39,160 nt of DNA, taken from positions 1 to 39,160 of the forward strand of contig JALHLK010000046.1 in the NCBI GenBank assembly GCA_022844565.1. The letters are read 5' to 3'. The DNA is from Saprospiraceae bacterium. Lineage in GTDB: Bacteria; Bacteroidota; Bacteroidia; Chitinophagales; Saprospiraceae. Position numbers and translations under genes: made by a program. Below, one piece after another: positions 17,420-26,086 of the stretch (its first letter is position 1; the number at the start of each line of letters is the position of its first letter). Below the pieces are notes generated by a model. It was not told the origin of the DNA. It worked only from the letters and a program-made list of their open reading frames with translations, and did no database searches.

Positions 17420-18340
17420 CTATACCGCAATATGTGAAATAAATTTACTAAAACCTACTTTTTCTAATTCTTGCATCAAACTGGACTTTTCGCTTTCTGA
17501 AATTTGCTTAGAGGGTAATCGTACATAACCATTATTTATCCCTAATTCTGTCATAACAAATTTACATGCAGAAATGTATCCATAAGATGCCAAAACTCTT
17601 ATAATTTGTATGGCCTGTAGTTGCAATTGCTGAGCTTGGCTAAAATCTCCTTTGTCAAAACAATCAAACATTTCATAATAAAGTGGTGTCAAAAAATTAT
17701 AAGAACTACCAATAAATTTCTTTGCTCCCAGCGCTCTATTAGCAAGCGACAATTCGTCAAAACCTGCAAATATCTCAAAGCTACCATGATCTATATTTCT
17801 AGCAACTAAATATTCTTCTAAGTCATTGTGCGTATATTTCACACCTTGTAGATTGGGTATTTCTTTTTTGGCATTGATCAAAAACTGAGCTATTGGCAAA
17901 TTTACTTGAGTTAGCACAGGAATGTGATAATAATAAAAGGGTTTAAAAGGTGCCTTTTCTGCTATTTCTTTACACAAAGCAATGATCAGTTCTTGAGATG
18001 ATGGCTTTTGATAAAAAGGAGCTGTAGCGGATATACCGTATACATTCTTGTAGGATGCTGCGTGTTCTGCCATTTCGCAAGCTTCTCTTGTAGCAAGATG
18101 TCCTGTGAATACAAAAAGTTTAAAATCGTCTTCGCCAATAGCATTGGACCATGCATCAACCGTTGATTTCCTTTCGTCGGTGGTTAAGTGATACCCTTCT
18201 GAAGTTGATCCATTGAGGAAAATACCTACAACTTTGCTTTTCTTTAAATGCTGGTAATAACTAGGAATAACATCATATTGTATATCTCCTCTACTATTCA
18301 TAGGGGTGTGTGTTGCTGCGATTAGTCCATCATTTATCAT
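17420..18340 (-). CDS. nanA: N-acetylneuraminate lyase
   Basis: A 306-residue cytosolic aldolase of the DHDPS/NAL family that splits Neu5Ac into ManNAc and pyruvate. GSTSEG at 44-49 is the pyruvate carboxylate-binding GSTGE-type motif, Tyr138 in YYHIPVL is the catalytic tyrosine, and Lys168 in GVKYT is the Schiff-base lysine. GFDELSL fits the later family block. Length matches E. coli NanA (297). The ATG is 26 bases after the sialidase stop. In Bacteroidota this enzyme works with a ManNAc 2-epimerase and a hexokinase; neither is in the operon. Confidence 0.95.
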   Translation of the reverse strand: MINDGLIAATHTPMNSRGDIQYDVIPSYYQHLKKSKVVGIFLNGSTSEGYHLTTDERKSTVDAWSNAIGEDDFKLFVFTGHLATREACEMAEHAASYKNVYGISATAPFYQKPSSQELIIALCKEIAEKAPFKPFYYYHIPVLTQVNLPIAQFLINAKKEIPNLQGVKYTHNDLEEYLVARNIDHGSFEIFAGFDELSLANRALGAKKFIGSSYNFLTPLYYEMFDCFDKGDFSQAQQLQLQAIQIIRVLASYGYISACKFVMTELGINNGYVRLPSKQISESEKSSLMQELEKVGFSKFISHIAV

Positions 18341-18366
18341 ATAAACTGTCTTTAAGTTGGTTAGTT

Positions 18367-20007
18367 TTATTTTGAAAATAGCTCTTTAAGTGATATTTTT
18401 TGGAAAAACAAATCTTTAGAACCTTCGTATACAATTCCTACAGTTTCACTATCTACCATAGTCAAACATGAATATCCGTAACCTTTTGCAGCATTGAGTT
18501 TGATCTGATGTTCTACAGGCCATGTCAATCCTTCGTCCATACTGGCTTTGATCGTCATATTAATACGTTCAACTTTGTCATTTGGATTTGAAAAAAGGAG
18601 TACTTTTTTGTTTTCGTAGGTTGTTGAGATTAGGCTTGCCATACAGTTTGGCTCATGTAATGCACTATTGCTCGATGGATGTGTACTCCATGTTTTACCC
18701 ATGTCTTTAGTAATGGCTATGGCCCGACCGTTGGCTTCTGTTTTGTCTTTTCGATTTCTATCATCGCGCATATTAAGCATCAGGTCACCGTTTTGTAGTT
18801 GTACGACTTGGGCCTCGGTGGTATTTGACTTTGCACCATTTCCAATTTTCCATGTTTCACCTTTGTCTGTGCTGTATATAATAGTAGAATGACTCGTATA
18901 TTGGCCTCCATCTATTGCTTTTTGCCCTATGTCTTCTTTAAATTGTGTTGGAAATACAAGTGTTCCATCTTTTAAAGTAATACCCATTCCTGGGCCTTGA
19001 AGGAGTAGTTGCCATTCAGGTTTTTTTATTTGAGAAGTGATGTTGATTGGTTGTGACCAAGTAAGTCCATCATCGGTACTTTTAGACAGGATAAATTGGC
19101 CTGTTTCTTCCGGCGTCATACCAGGATTGGAGGCCCACCACAACATTTTATCAGGACTTAAGCCGCTCATCCACAATGCTGCTACCCATATTGTGTGCGT
19201 ATTTGGATCATAAAGTACAGATGGATCACCAATGCCATTAAGTCTTTGGGAACGGCCACCAAAAGTCCCCATATCCATGATTACTTTCATCGGTTGCCAT
19301 GTACGACCACCGTCAATACTCCTACTCATACCTATATCCACGTCTTCTTGGAGATCTTTGCTATTGTTGTATCTATTGTCATATACCATGATTAAGGTTC
19401 CGTTTTTTGTTGTGATCATACCGGGTATTCGATAGGTATCACATTTATCTTGTCCTCCTGTCCTAACCTTTATGCACGGTCTGAAAGTAAACTTATTTGT
19501 AGGGCTTAGACTATGATTTATCTTGTTTTTAAAATGAAATTGAACGTTTTTTAGATCAAATTTACTGAGAAGATCTGCGTCTCTTTTTATTGCGGTTTGG
19601 ATTTGGAAATGATGGGTGCCTTTACTCAAGTTAAGTTTGGTAAGAATATTGTTTAAATCACCAACTTTTGTGGTCTTGCCTATTTCTTGGTGCAAAGTGA
19701 TTCCATTATGAACGCCTTTGTATATGATGTTTAAAAAAGATAATGAATTCACCGTTAAATCTTTAGAAAGTGTAAGTGTGATTTTCTCTAGATCTAGTGA
19801 TATTTCATTTTGATTGATGAGTCTGAAATCTGCTAAAATAGAAATGCTATCATTTGTAAAAAGTGGGCTTTCGTGGAGGGAGATGGTAGATGAAATATTT
19901 TGCTCTAAAGTAGTTATTTCTTCTTTATTGCATGACATTGCACTTATCAGCGTGTAAGTCACGATGACGAAAACAACTTTTACAAATATTTTATCCATAC
20001 GTCTCAT
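18367..20007 (-). CDS. nanH: GH33 exo-alpha-sialidase, lipoprotein
   Basis: A 546-residue sialidase that releases terminal sialic acid. The signal peptide ends at lipobox Cys26 (AMSC), suggesting a lipid-anchored, possibly surface-exposed enzyme. Residues about 30-175 form an N-terminal beta-sandwich of the type found in Bacteroides NanH. The six-bladed propeller starts at YRIPGM, with Arg193 of the arginine triad. Five Asp-box motifs (S-x-D-x-G-x-T-W) are readable: SRSIDGGRTW, SKSTDDGLTW, YSTDKGETW, ITKDMGKTW and KASMDEGLTW. VYDNRYN carries the probable acid/base Asp and VYEGSKD the late conserved Tyr/Glu region. The first of two ATGs (residues 1 and 4) is used. A stem-loop separates it from susD. 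Confidence 0.95.
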   Translation of the reverse strand: MRRMDKIFVKVVFVIVTYTLISAMSCNKEEITTLEQNISSTISLHESPLFTNDSISILADFRLINQNEISLDLEKITLTLSKDLTVNSLSFLNIIYKGVHNGITLHQEIGKTTKVGDLNNILTKLNLSKGTHHFQIQTAIKRDADLLSKFDLKNVQFHFKNKINHSLSPTNKFTFRPCIKVRTGGQDKCDTYRIPGMITTKNGTLIMVYDNRYNNSKDLQEDVDIGMSRSIDGGRTWQPMKVIMDMGTFGGRSQRLNGIGDPSVLYDPNTHTIWVAALWMSGLSPDKMLWWASNPGMTPEETGQFILSKSTDDGLTWSQPINITSQIKKPEWQLLLQGPGMGITLKDGTLVFPTQFKEDIGQKAIDGGQYTSHSTIIYSTDKGETWKIGNGAKSNTTEAQVVQLQNGDLMLNMRDDRNRKDKTEANGRAIAITKDMGKTWSTHPSSNSALHEPNCMASLISTTYENKKVLLFSNPNDKVERINMTIKASMDEGLTWPVEHQIKLNAAKGYGYSCLTMVDSETVGIVYEGSKDLFFQKISLKELFSK

Positions 20008-20030
20008 TTAAAAAAGAATTGTTGTCTATA

Positions 20031-20062
20031 TTCGGGAGCCAATGTTTACCATCGCTCCCGAA
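20031..20062 (-). promoter_or_regulatory. perfect 9-bp stem-loop between susD and nanH
   Basis: TTCGGGAGC (20031-20039) pairs exactly with GCTCCCGAA (20054-20062) around a 14-base loop. It is GC-rich in AT-rich DNA and has no U-run directly after it in the direction of transcription, so it resembles an mRNA-stabilising or processing hairpin, or an attenuator, more than a classic terminator. Confidence 0.6.
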
Positions 20063-20118
20063 ATAGCACAAGATTAACAAAATTCAAAAAATCGCAACAA
20101 TTATTTAAATTAATATTT

Positions 20119-21687
20119 TTAGTTGGGTTTAGTAGTAGGGTAGCCTGGTGTTTGATTGACTAAAGGATCATTTGTCCAAATAGCGGGCTCGATAGGCCAT
20201 CTTACCATGTGAGCTTGTGTTGTTTTATTGATGACACCAAAAGGATGAGCCGCACTGATAAAAGCAATGGGTTCGTTTCCTACTTTCATACGAATGGCAT
20301 CATACCATCTTTTTCCTTCATAAACAAACTCTTTAGCTCTTTCTGTAAATATAAATATTTCATTGTTATCTCTTGATCCATTAACAAAAGGATTTGGATC
20401 AGCTTGTGGGGCATATGATCGGTCTCTCAATGGTTTGATAAATTGAGTAGGGTCCGCACCTTCTGCATTCGCTATTTCTGCTAGCATCAATAACCTTTCT
20501 GCTTCTCTATACACTGGCCAATCATCAGAAAAGTATCGCTTATTTGCACTTATTGTACCTAAAAACTTAACCAATGCAGTATTTCTGATCACAATACCTG
20601 CTGGTTTTGTTGCCGTATTTAATCTGTAATAATCATAGAATGTCGCATCTCTTCTTTTGTCACGAGTGTCATACAACCTGAATAACTCAAAAGTATAACC
20701 ATATCTTTGGATGATCTGCTGTGAGTTTGAATTTGCTATTTCTAGTGGGTCAACCAATAGTGGTCCTGAGGCTAATGAATCTTTGTAGTGTTGATTACTA
20801 AAATTGAAAGTCGCATAAAGAAACGAGCCAACCCCAGTCATTTCTGATTCACCCACAAAATTACGCATTGCGAAGATGATCTCTTTATTGTTTTTTTGAT
20901 TGTAAGCAAATACACTTGGAAAACTGCTTTGCAAACTTGTACCTGTGACACTTTGTAGTGCCGATTTAGCTTCAGCTAGATCAGCGGTAGTATTGTATAC
21001 TCGTGCAGACCACAGAAATGCATCACCCTTCAACATTCTTGTTGCATTGGGGCTCCATTGTGTTTTGTCAGCAGGACTTATACTACTTTCAAAAGAGCTT
21101 AGTGACTTGGCAATATCGGCTTTTATGAATGCAAGCACTTCAGCTTCAGTTGATCTAGCTTTTCTTAAACTGACGGGATCCGTATTGCCATTGAGTACTT
21201 CGGGTTCGGTCCTAATTGGTACACCTCCGTAAGTTCTTAATAGATGAAAATAATGAAATGCTCTTAGACCATAAGCTTGTCCTAGCAAATATTTCTTCCT
21301 AGTTTCGTTTAGGAAAGCAATTTTTTCCACATTTTGAATAAACAAGTTTATCTGTATGATCGAACCATAAAGGCCCGCCCAACTACTGACGCCAGACGCA
21401 TTTTCATTGATTCTTTGCTCAATAATGGGTAATTCGTTGAGTGAAGTATTTTGACGATCTATATTACTAAATCCTCCCCCTCTCATCTCACCTAAACGTA
21501 GAAACATAAATTGATTGTCTCTCAATTGCTTATGAATTCCGACCATAAAGTTGTTGACCTGCGACTCATTCTGCCAGAAATTTCCACTTCCAAAGTAGTC
21601 CTCAGGTGTCAAATCTAAGGTGTCAGAACAAGATGCAAATCCTAATAAAAAACAAATGGAAAATATGATGTTTTTTGTATATCTCAT
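20119..21687 (-). CDS. SusD/RagB-type surface glycan-binding lipoprotein (NanU-like)
   Basis: A 522-residue outer-membrane lipoprotein that caps the SusC channel and binds the sugar. Lipobox FASC is followed by SDTLDLTPEDYFGSGNFW, typical of SusD N-termini; the TPR-like region includes RAFHYFHLLRTYGGVPI and the family C-terminal block has FTERAKEFVYEGKRWYDAIR (quoted at its limit). Length is usual for the family. It follows susC by 39 bases. In Tannerella the equivalent NanU binds sialic acid and its conjugates; that specificity is inferred from the operon here. Confidence 0.94.
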   Translation of the reverse strand: MRYTKNIIFSICFLLGFASCSDTLDLTPEDYFGSGNFWQNESQVNNFMVGIHKQLRDNQFMFLRLGEMRGGGFSNIDRQNTSLNELPIIEQRINENASGVSSWAGLYGSIIQINLFIQNVEKIAFLNETRKKYLLGQAYGLRAFHYFHLLRTYGGVPIRTEPEVLNGNTDPVSLRKARSTEAEVLAFIKADIAKSLSSFESSISPADKTQWSPNATRMLKGDAFLWSARVYNTTADLAEAKSALQSVTGTSLQSSFPSVFAYNQKNNKEIIFAMRNFVGESEMTGVGSFLYATFNFSNQHYKDSLASGPLLVDPLEIANSNSQQIIQRYGYTFELFRLYDTRDKRRDATFYDYYRLNTATKPAGIVIRNTALVKFLGTISANKRYFSDDWPVYREAERLLMLAEIANAEGADPTQFIKPLRDRSYAPQADPNPFVNGSRDNNEIFIFTERAKEFVYEGKRWYDAIRMKVGNEPIAFISAAHPFGVINKTTQAHMVRWPIEPAIWTNDPLVNQTPGYPTTKPN

Positions 21688-21726
21688 GACTGATAATTTA
21701 AACCTTTTTTCAATAAATTAAACTAA

Positions 21727-24700
21727 TTAAAATGTAGCATTGATCCCCACAATAAACTGAGTTGGGATGATATAACCACTTGTCTGATTACCTGACCGTT
21801 CTGGCAGATTCAACATAGAATGGGTAAGGTACCCTAAGTTTTGTCCAGTGGCACTGATATTAAATGCAGACATCTTTACTTTCTTTGCAAAACTTTTAGG
21901 AAGACTATAACTCAAAGTAACCTCTCTAAATGATAGATAATCAGAAGGCACAAAAAACATACTGCTTGGTCTATCAAAATTTTTGGTATTGAGCTGATCA
22001 GCCCATACGTATCTAGGGAGGGTGGCATCAGGATTTTCAGGAGTCCATGTATCAAATACACGATCTGTTGGGTTAAACTCTCCTTGAGCTGATGCAAGAG
22101 CCCACATGTGCATGAAGTCTTGTTGTACATGGCCAAGTGCAAAGTCCATTCTTGTCAATAATGAAAAACCTTTATAACGCATGGTAGTAGAAAAACCTCC
22201 CGTCCATCTTGGTATTTGCCTACCAAGTGATACCATATCTTTAAAGTCGATTGTATCATTGTTATCAATGTCTTTCCACATCATATCGCCAAGTTGTGTA
22301 GATAGCCATCCTCCTGCTAAAGTTAGGTTTCTTTCTTGTACTAACTTAGGACTTGCTACCCTTCTTCCAGCTGATCCATTAAACCAAACTTGGCCCGCTG
22401 CTAAGTCAATTTTATTATAATTGGCTAGATCTTGAGCATTTCTGATGATGCCTTCACTTACAAATCCGAAGATCTCTCCCCATTCTTGTCCTTCTTGAAA
22501 TCCACCAACCCAAATGAGTTGTCCTGTAGCTGGATCAAAGATTTGCTGACCACCTTGTCTATTGTTTTCATTTCCATTAAAGGGCAATTGAAGAATCGTA
22601 TTCTTATTCCATGCTGCATTTGCACCGATTTGGATAGAAAAATCTTTACTTTGATAAAGTTTTGCAGTTGCTTCTAGCTCCAAGCCTCTGTTGCGCATAC
22701 TTCCGTTATTTGTTCTGATACTCGAGACTCCTGATGATGTAGGAAGGAGCACATTCGCTATTTTATCGTCGGTTATTCTATCATAGACAGCTACCGAAGC
22801 ATTGATTTTATTTTGGAAAAAACCTAAATCAGCTCCTACCTCAATGGTATTAGATTTTTCCCATCTTAAATCAGGGTTGGCCACACTTGTCTGTAAGAAT
22901 CCAATTGTACCACCGTATGCAGACTGTGAACCAAAAGCACCTTGCAATTCGTAGATTCCTATGTCTCCAATATTGCCATTTCTACCCCAACTACCTCTTA
23001 ACTTCATAAACGAAAGCCAATCACTTGCACCTTTCATAAACTCTTCATGATGGACCAGCCATCCAAGAGAAAACGCAGGGAAAGTACCGTACCGATTATT
23101 GCCCAATAACCTAGAATACCCATCTCTCCTCATCGTAAAGGATGCTAAATATCTACCATTATAATCATAGTTTATCCTACCAAATGATGACAAAATACGC
23201 TCTTTGTTATTATATGTATCTGTACTACGTGTCTGTTGCTCAGCATTATTAGTGGTCAGTTGTAAATCAGCAAAATCATCTGTCGGAGCCAATCTTCCTC
23301 CAGCAGACAATCCATTATTGTACGATTCAAAAAATTCTACACCTACCATTGCCTCAACATTGTGGCTTTTCATAAATGTTTTGTTGTAATTTAAGATAGA
23401 ATTATAGGTTTGACGAGTAACTCGATTAAAACTTGATGAAGACTGTCGATCTCGATTCCATCCCGTGTTTGGATTTGTAAGATTTAGCAAACCTGTTCTA
23501 AAATCTTGGTTAAAACTTTCATTAAATGCTTCATCATACATCAAAATACCATTTACCCTGATTGATAAGTCCTTTGTAAAGTTGACTTTAAACGCTTGGT
23601 TTAATGTAAACTTATCACTTTGGTTTTTGCGCTTATATTTGTCAATATTGTAAATCGGATTTCCATCACTAGCATCTCGACCAAGAAGCAATTCACCATT
23701 AGCATTAGTACCTCTCATAGTAGGTGGTGCTGATAACATCCTACCCCAATAGTTGCCCTCTCCATTCTGCAAAGATTCATCCCTCCAGCTAGCTCGCGCA
23801 AACTGAATACCACTTTCTGATTTTAACCAACTATTGATCGCATAATCCCCATTAAAGGCAAAGTTAAACCGCTTATAAAAAGTTTTTAATGATAATCCAC
23901 CTTCATTATAATAACCTATATTTGACCAATACTTGCCTCGGTCATTACCTCCACTAAATCCTACATTGATATCTTCTATTGCAGCAGAGGTATTCAAACC
24001 AAAATCACCATAATTAAAATCTTTGTAAATCAAATCGGCCAAAGTACCATTTGGATCATAGTTGCCCGCTGCATTTGTTGTCACGGCGTCTTTCATTTGT
24101 TTCCAACCAGGTTGATTGAGTAATTCTCTATTTACATCTGTCAATCGCATCACACTCCATATACCAGCTGCACTGTAATTACCATCTACTAAGTTGCCAG
24201 CTGCGTCTTTATAAAGATTACCCGTGCCTCTAGGTCCTACGGCAGATAGTGCTGTGTTAGCTGCGACCGTACCAAATGTACCATTGATCATCGCTTGGAC
24301 GACACCTTTTCTTGTCCAAGAGATATAATCTTCTGCACTCAAGAAGTTGTAAGGTACATTTAATTGACTTTGGCCGCGTTGTACTTTTACAGTTACAGCA
24401 GATGTGCCCTCGCCTCCTCTTTTTGAAGTAATGAGGATAACACCATTACTGGCCCGAGCTCCATAAATTGCTGTAGCAGAAGCATCTTTTAGTACTTCCA
24501 TACTTGCGATCTCTTCAGGATTGATGTCGCTTAATGAGCCTCTAATCTGACCGTCCATAATGATCAAAGGACTACCTGTACCATTGAAATTAGTACCGCC
24601 TCTCAAGACGATATTTGGTAGAGAACCAGGCCGGCCAGAACCATTTACCACTCTTAATCCGGCTATCGTACCTGACAAGGCTTGTGCGGGATTCGCTCTT

Positions 24701-25110
24701 ATACCTGTTTCCAAAAATTTATTATCCAATTTTGATACAGAAGCAATCAATTTTGACTTTTTAGTGGTGCCATAACCCACTATGACCACTTCGTCTAAAG
24801 CACTCAATGCCTCTGCCAACAAAACCTCAATGGTGGTATTTTGCTCCACATTGATATTTTGAGTCTGATACCCGATCATAGACACTACCACTTCCTTCGT
24901 ATTTGTAGGCGCATCCAATACAAATCTACCATCACTATCTGTGATCGTGCCTGCAGTGCTACCTACCACATAAATATTTGCACCTGGCAATCCGTAGCCG
25001 CCATTAGCATCTTTTACTTGGCCATTAATCACCTTTTGAGCATGTACACTCAATCCTGGTAAAATGAGAAACACCAAAAAAATAAAAATTTTGTAAACAC
25101 TTTCTTTCAT
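21727..25110 (-). CDS. SusC/RagA-type TonB-dependent transporter (NanO-like)
   Basis: An 1127-residue outer-membrane channel. A signal peptide covers about residues 1-24, a carboxypeptidase-regulatory-like domain (about 27-110) begins INGQVKDANGGYGLPGANI (core GQVKDANG), and the SusC signature DEVVIVGYGTTKK leads into the TonB plug domain (about 120-230; IVLRGG, EVLKDASATAIYGARASNGV). A large beta-barrel follows and ends in an aromatic residue, NATF, as expected for BAM-assembled proteins. It is the first gene of the operon, with a predicted promoter and operator directly upstream. Import of sialic acid or sialyl-oligosaccharides is inferred from the neighbours. Confidence 0.95.
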   Translation of the reverse strand: MKESVYKIFIFLVFLILPGLSVHAQKVINGQVKDANGGYGLPGANIYVVGSTAGTITDSDGRFVLDAPTNTKEVVVSMIGYQTQNINVEQNTTIEVLLAEALSALDEVVIVGYGTTKKSKLIASVSKLDNKFLETGIRANPAQALSGTIAGLRVVNGSGRPGSLPNIVLRGGTNFNGTGSPLIIMDGQIRGSLSDINPEEIASMEVLKDASATAIYGARASNGVILITSKRGGEGTSAVTVKVQRGQSQLNVPYNFLSAEDYISWTRKGVVQAMINGTFGTVAANTALSAVGPRGTGNLYKDAAGNLVDGNYSAAGIWSVMRLTDVNRELLNQPGWKQMKDAVTTNAAGNYDPNGTLADLIYKDFNYGDFGLNTSAAIEDINVGFSGGNDRGKYWSNIGYYNEGGLSLKTFYKRFNFAFNGDYAINSWLKSESGIQFARASWRDESLQNGEGNYWGRMLSAPPTMRGTNANGELLLGRDASDGNPIYNIDKYKRKNQSDKFTLNQAFKVNFTKDLSIRVNGILMYDEAFNESFNQDFRTGLLNLTNPNTGWNRDRQSSSSFNRVTRQTYNSILNYNKTFMKSHNVEAMVGVEFFESYNNGLSAGGRLAPTDDFADLQLTTNNAEQQTRSTDTYNNKERILSSFGRINYDYNGRYLASFTMRRDGYSRLLGNNRYGTFPAFSLGWLVHHEEFMKGASDWLSFMKLRGSWGRNGNIGDIGIYELQGAFGSQSAYGGTIGFLQTSVANPDLRWEKSNTIEVGADLGFFQNKINASVAVYDRITDDKIANVLLPTSSGVSSIRTNNGSMRNRGLELEATAKLYQSKDFSIQIGANAAWNKNTILQLPFNGNENNRQGGQQIFDPATGQLIWVGGFQEGQEWGEIFGFVSEGIIRNAQDLANYNKIDLAAGQVWFNGSAGRRVASPKLVQERNLTLAGGWLSTQLGDMMWKDIDNNDTIDFKDMVSLGRQIPRWTGGFSTTMRYKGFSLLTRMDFALGHVQQDFMHMWALASAQGEFNPTDRVFDTWTPENPDATLPRYVWADQLNTKNFDRPSSMFFVPSDYLSFREVTLSYSLPKSFAKKVKMSAFNISATGQNLGYLTHSMLNLPERSGNQTSGYIIPTQFIVGINATF

Positions 25111-25137
25111 TATCGTTTATTTTTGCTAAGTTTGTAA

Positions 25138-25170
25138 TTGTTTTATGTCATACATAATAACATAAGACAA
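25138..25170. promoter_or_regulatory. palindromic operator candidate for the GntR regulator
   Basis: TTATGT-CAT-ACATAA (25143-25157) is a perfect 6-bp inverted repeat, followed by a third half-site ACATAA at 25160-25165. An outer inverted repeat TTGTTTTATGT (25138-25148) / ACATAAGACAA (25160-25170) has one mismatch. It lies in the divergent gap and overlaps the predicted susC transcription start. Confidence 0.6.
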
Positions 25171-25198
25171 AAATAGAATGAAATTTTAAATAAAGAAA
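25168..25198 (-). promoter_or_regulatory. predicted susC operon promoter
   Basis: On the minus strand, TATTTTTG (25175 to 25168) matches the Bacteroidota -7 box TAnnTTTG exactly, and TTTC (25198 to 25195) matches three of four bases of the -33 TTTG with 19-base spacing. Expected start of transcription is near 25162, inside the palindrome. Confidence 0.5.
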
Positions 25199-25230
25199 TT
25201 TTTCATTAAAAATTATTAAAATTAATTTTG
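25199..25230 (+). promoter_or_regulatory. predicted promoter of the GntR regulator
   Basis: TTTT (25199-25202), 20 bases, then TAATTTTG (25223-25230), an exact TAnnTTTG box. Transcription would start within a few bases of the ATG at 25238, so the message may be leaderless. Confidence 0.4.
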
Positions 25231-25237
25231 TGCCATC

Positions 25238-25942
25238 ATGAAAGAACAATATCCTTTTTCGTCAATCACTGCAATTGACAATAGTAGTATGGTTGACAGA
25301 GTTGAAATGAGTCTACTCAACTTTTTTATCAATCAAAAGCTTAATGTTGGTGACTCTATACCTAAGGAGTTGGAGCTTACGAGTATGCTTGGTGTAAGTC
25401 GGACCGTGATCAGAGAATCGCTGAATAGATTGAGGACAATGGGTCTGATCGAAACAAAAAAGAAGAAGGGTACGGTCATTAAAAGCCCAGACATTAGTGC
25501 ATTGTTACAAAAGTCTTTGATTCCACATATATTGGACAAAAGCACTTTAAAAAATATTTTCGAACTACGCTTGGTACTAGAAGTTGGTATGGCTGACTTT
25601 ATTGTGCACAGAGCCACCGATGAAGACATTAAAGAATTGTATGAAATCGTCAAAGATGAAATGTCACCACAATCCGATAAAATATTTGACATTGATTACG
25701 AAGTAAAGTTTCATGGTAAACTGTATGAAATCACAGGTAACGACACGTTGAAGGATTTTCAAAATCTTTTACTTCCTGTATACAGCTATATTTATGCTAG
25801 CGGATTACTTAACCTCCCCGCCACAGACAAACACTTTACTTCCCATAAAGAATTGGTCGAGATACTTTCAACACGTGATGCTGACAAATTCCGTGCGGGC
25901 ATGCGCAATCACTTAGAAAATCATTTCTTTAGAATTTTGTAG
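25238..25942 (+). CDS. GntR/FadR-family transcriptional regulator (NanR-like)
   Basis: A 234-residue DNA-binding protein. Residues about 18-85 form the winged helix: GDSIPKELELTSMLGVSRTVIRESLNRL (key words PKELEL, GVSRTVIRESL) and GLIETKKKKGTVI. Residues about 95-230 form the all-helical FCD effector domain with a metal-site-like pattern (FELRLVLEVGMADFIV, FHGKLYEITGN, HKELVEIL, RNHLENHF). FCD regulators of this type include NanR, which releases DNA on binding sialic acid. Divergent placement from susC supports local control. The first ATG is used; Met18 is a less likely start because it would crowd the DNA-binding domain. Confidence 0.9.
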   Translation: MKEQYPFSSITAIDNSSMVDRVEMSLLNFFINQKLNVGDSIPKELELTSMLGVSRTVIRESLNRLRTMGLIETKKKKGTVIKSPDISALLQKSLIPHILDKSTLKNIFELRLVLEVGMADFIVHRATDEDIKELYEIVKDEMSPQSDKIFDIDYEVKFHGKLYEITGNDTLKDFQNLLLPVYSYIYASGLLNLPATDKHFTSHKELVEILSTRDADKFRAGMRNHLENHFFRIL

Positions 25943-26056
25943 CTTGCCAATCATTTTCCTAAATCAGCAAATACGCAATTCAGCGATTCAGCCAAATCAG
26001 AGTCTCATAATAGTACTTTATCCACTTTATTGTGTATTCCTTAAGCAAAATTGCCT

Positions 26057-26064
26057 TATCTTTG
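26057..26064 (+). promoter_or_regulatory. Bacteroidota -7 box upstream of the T9SS gene
   Basis: TATCTTTG is an exact TAnnTTTG match, ending 22 bases before the ATG at 26087. No clear -33 TTTG is seen at 19-21 bases upstream; ATTG at 26029-26032 is the nearest candidate. Confidence 0.4.
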
Positions 26065-26086
26065 TTTAATCAAAAAAAATATAACA

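Noticed and set aside
26051-26086. Upstream TTG start for the T9SS protein
   Set aside because: It would place residues before the signal peptide and put the -7 box inside the coding region.
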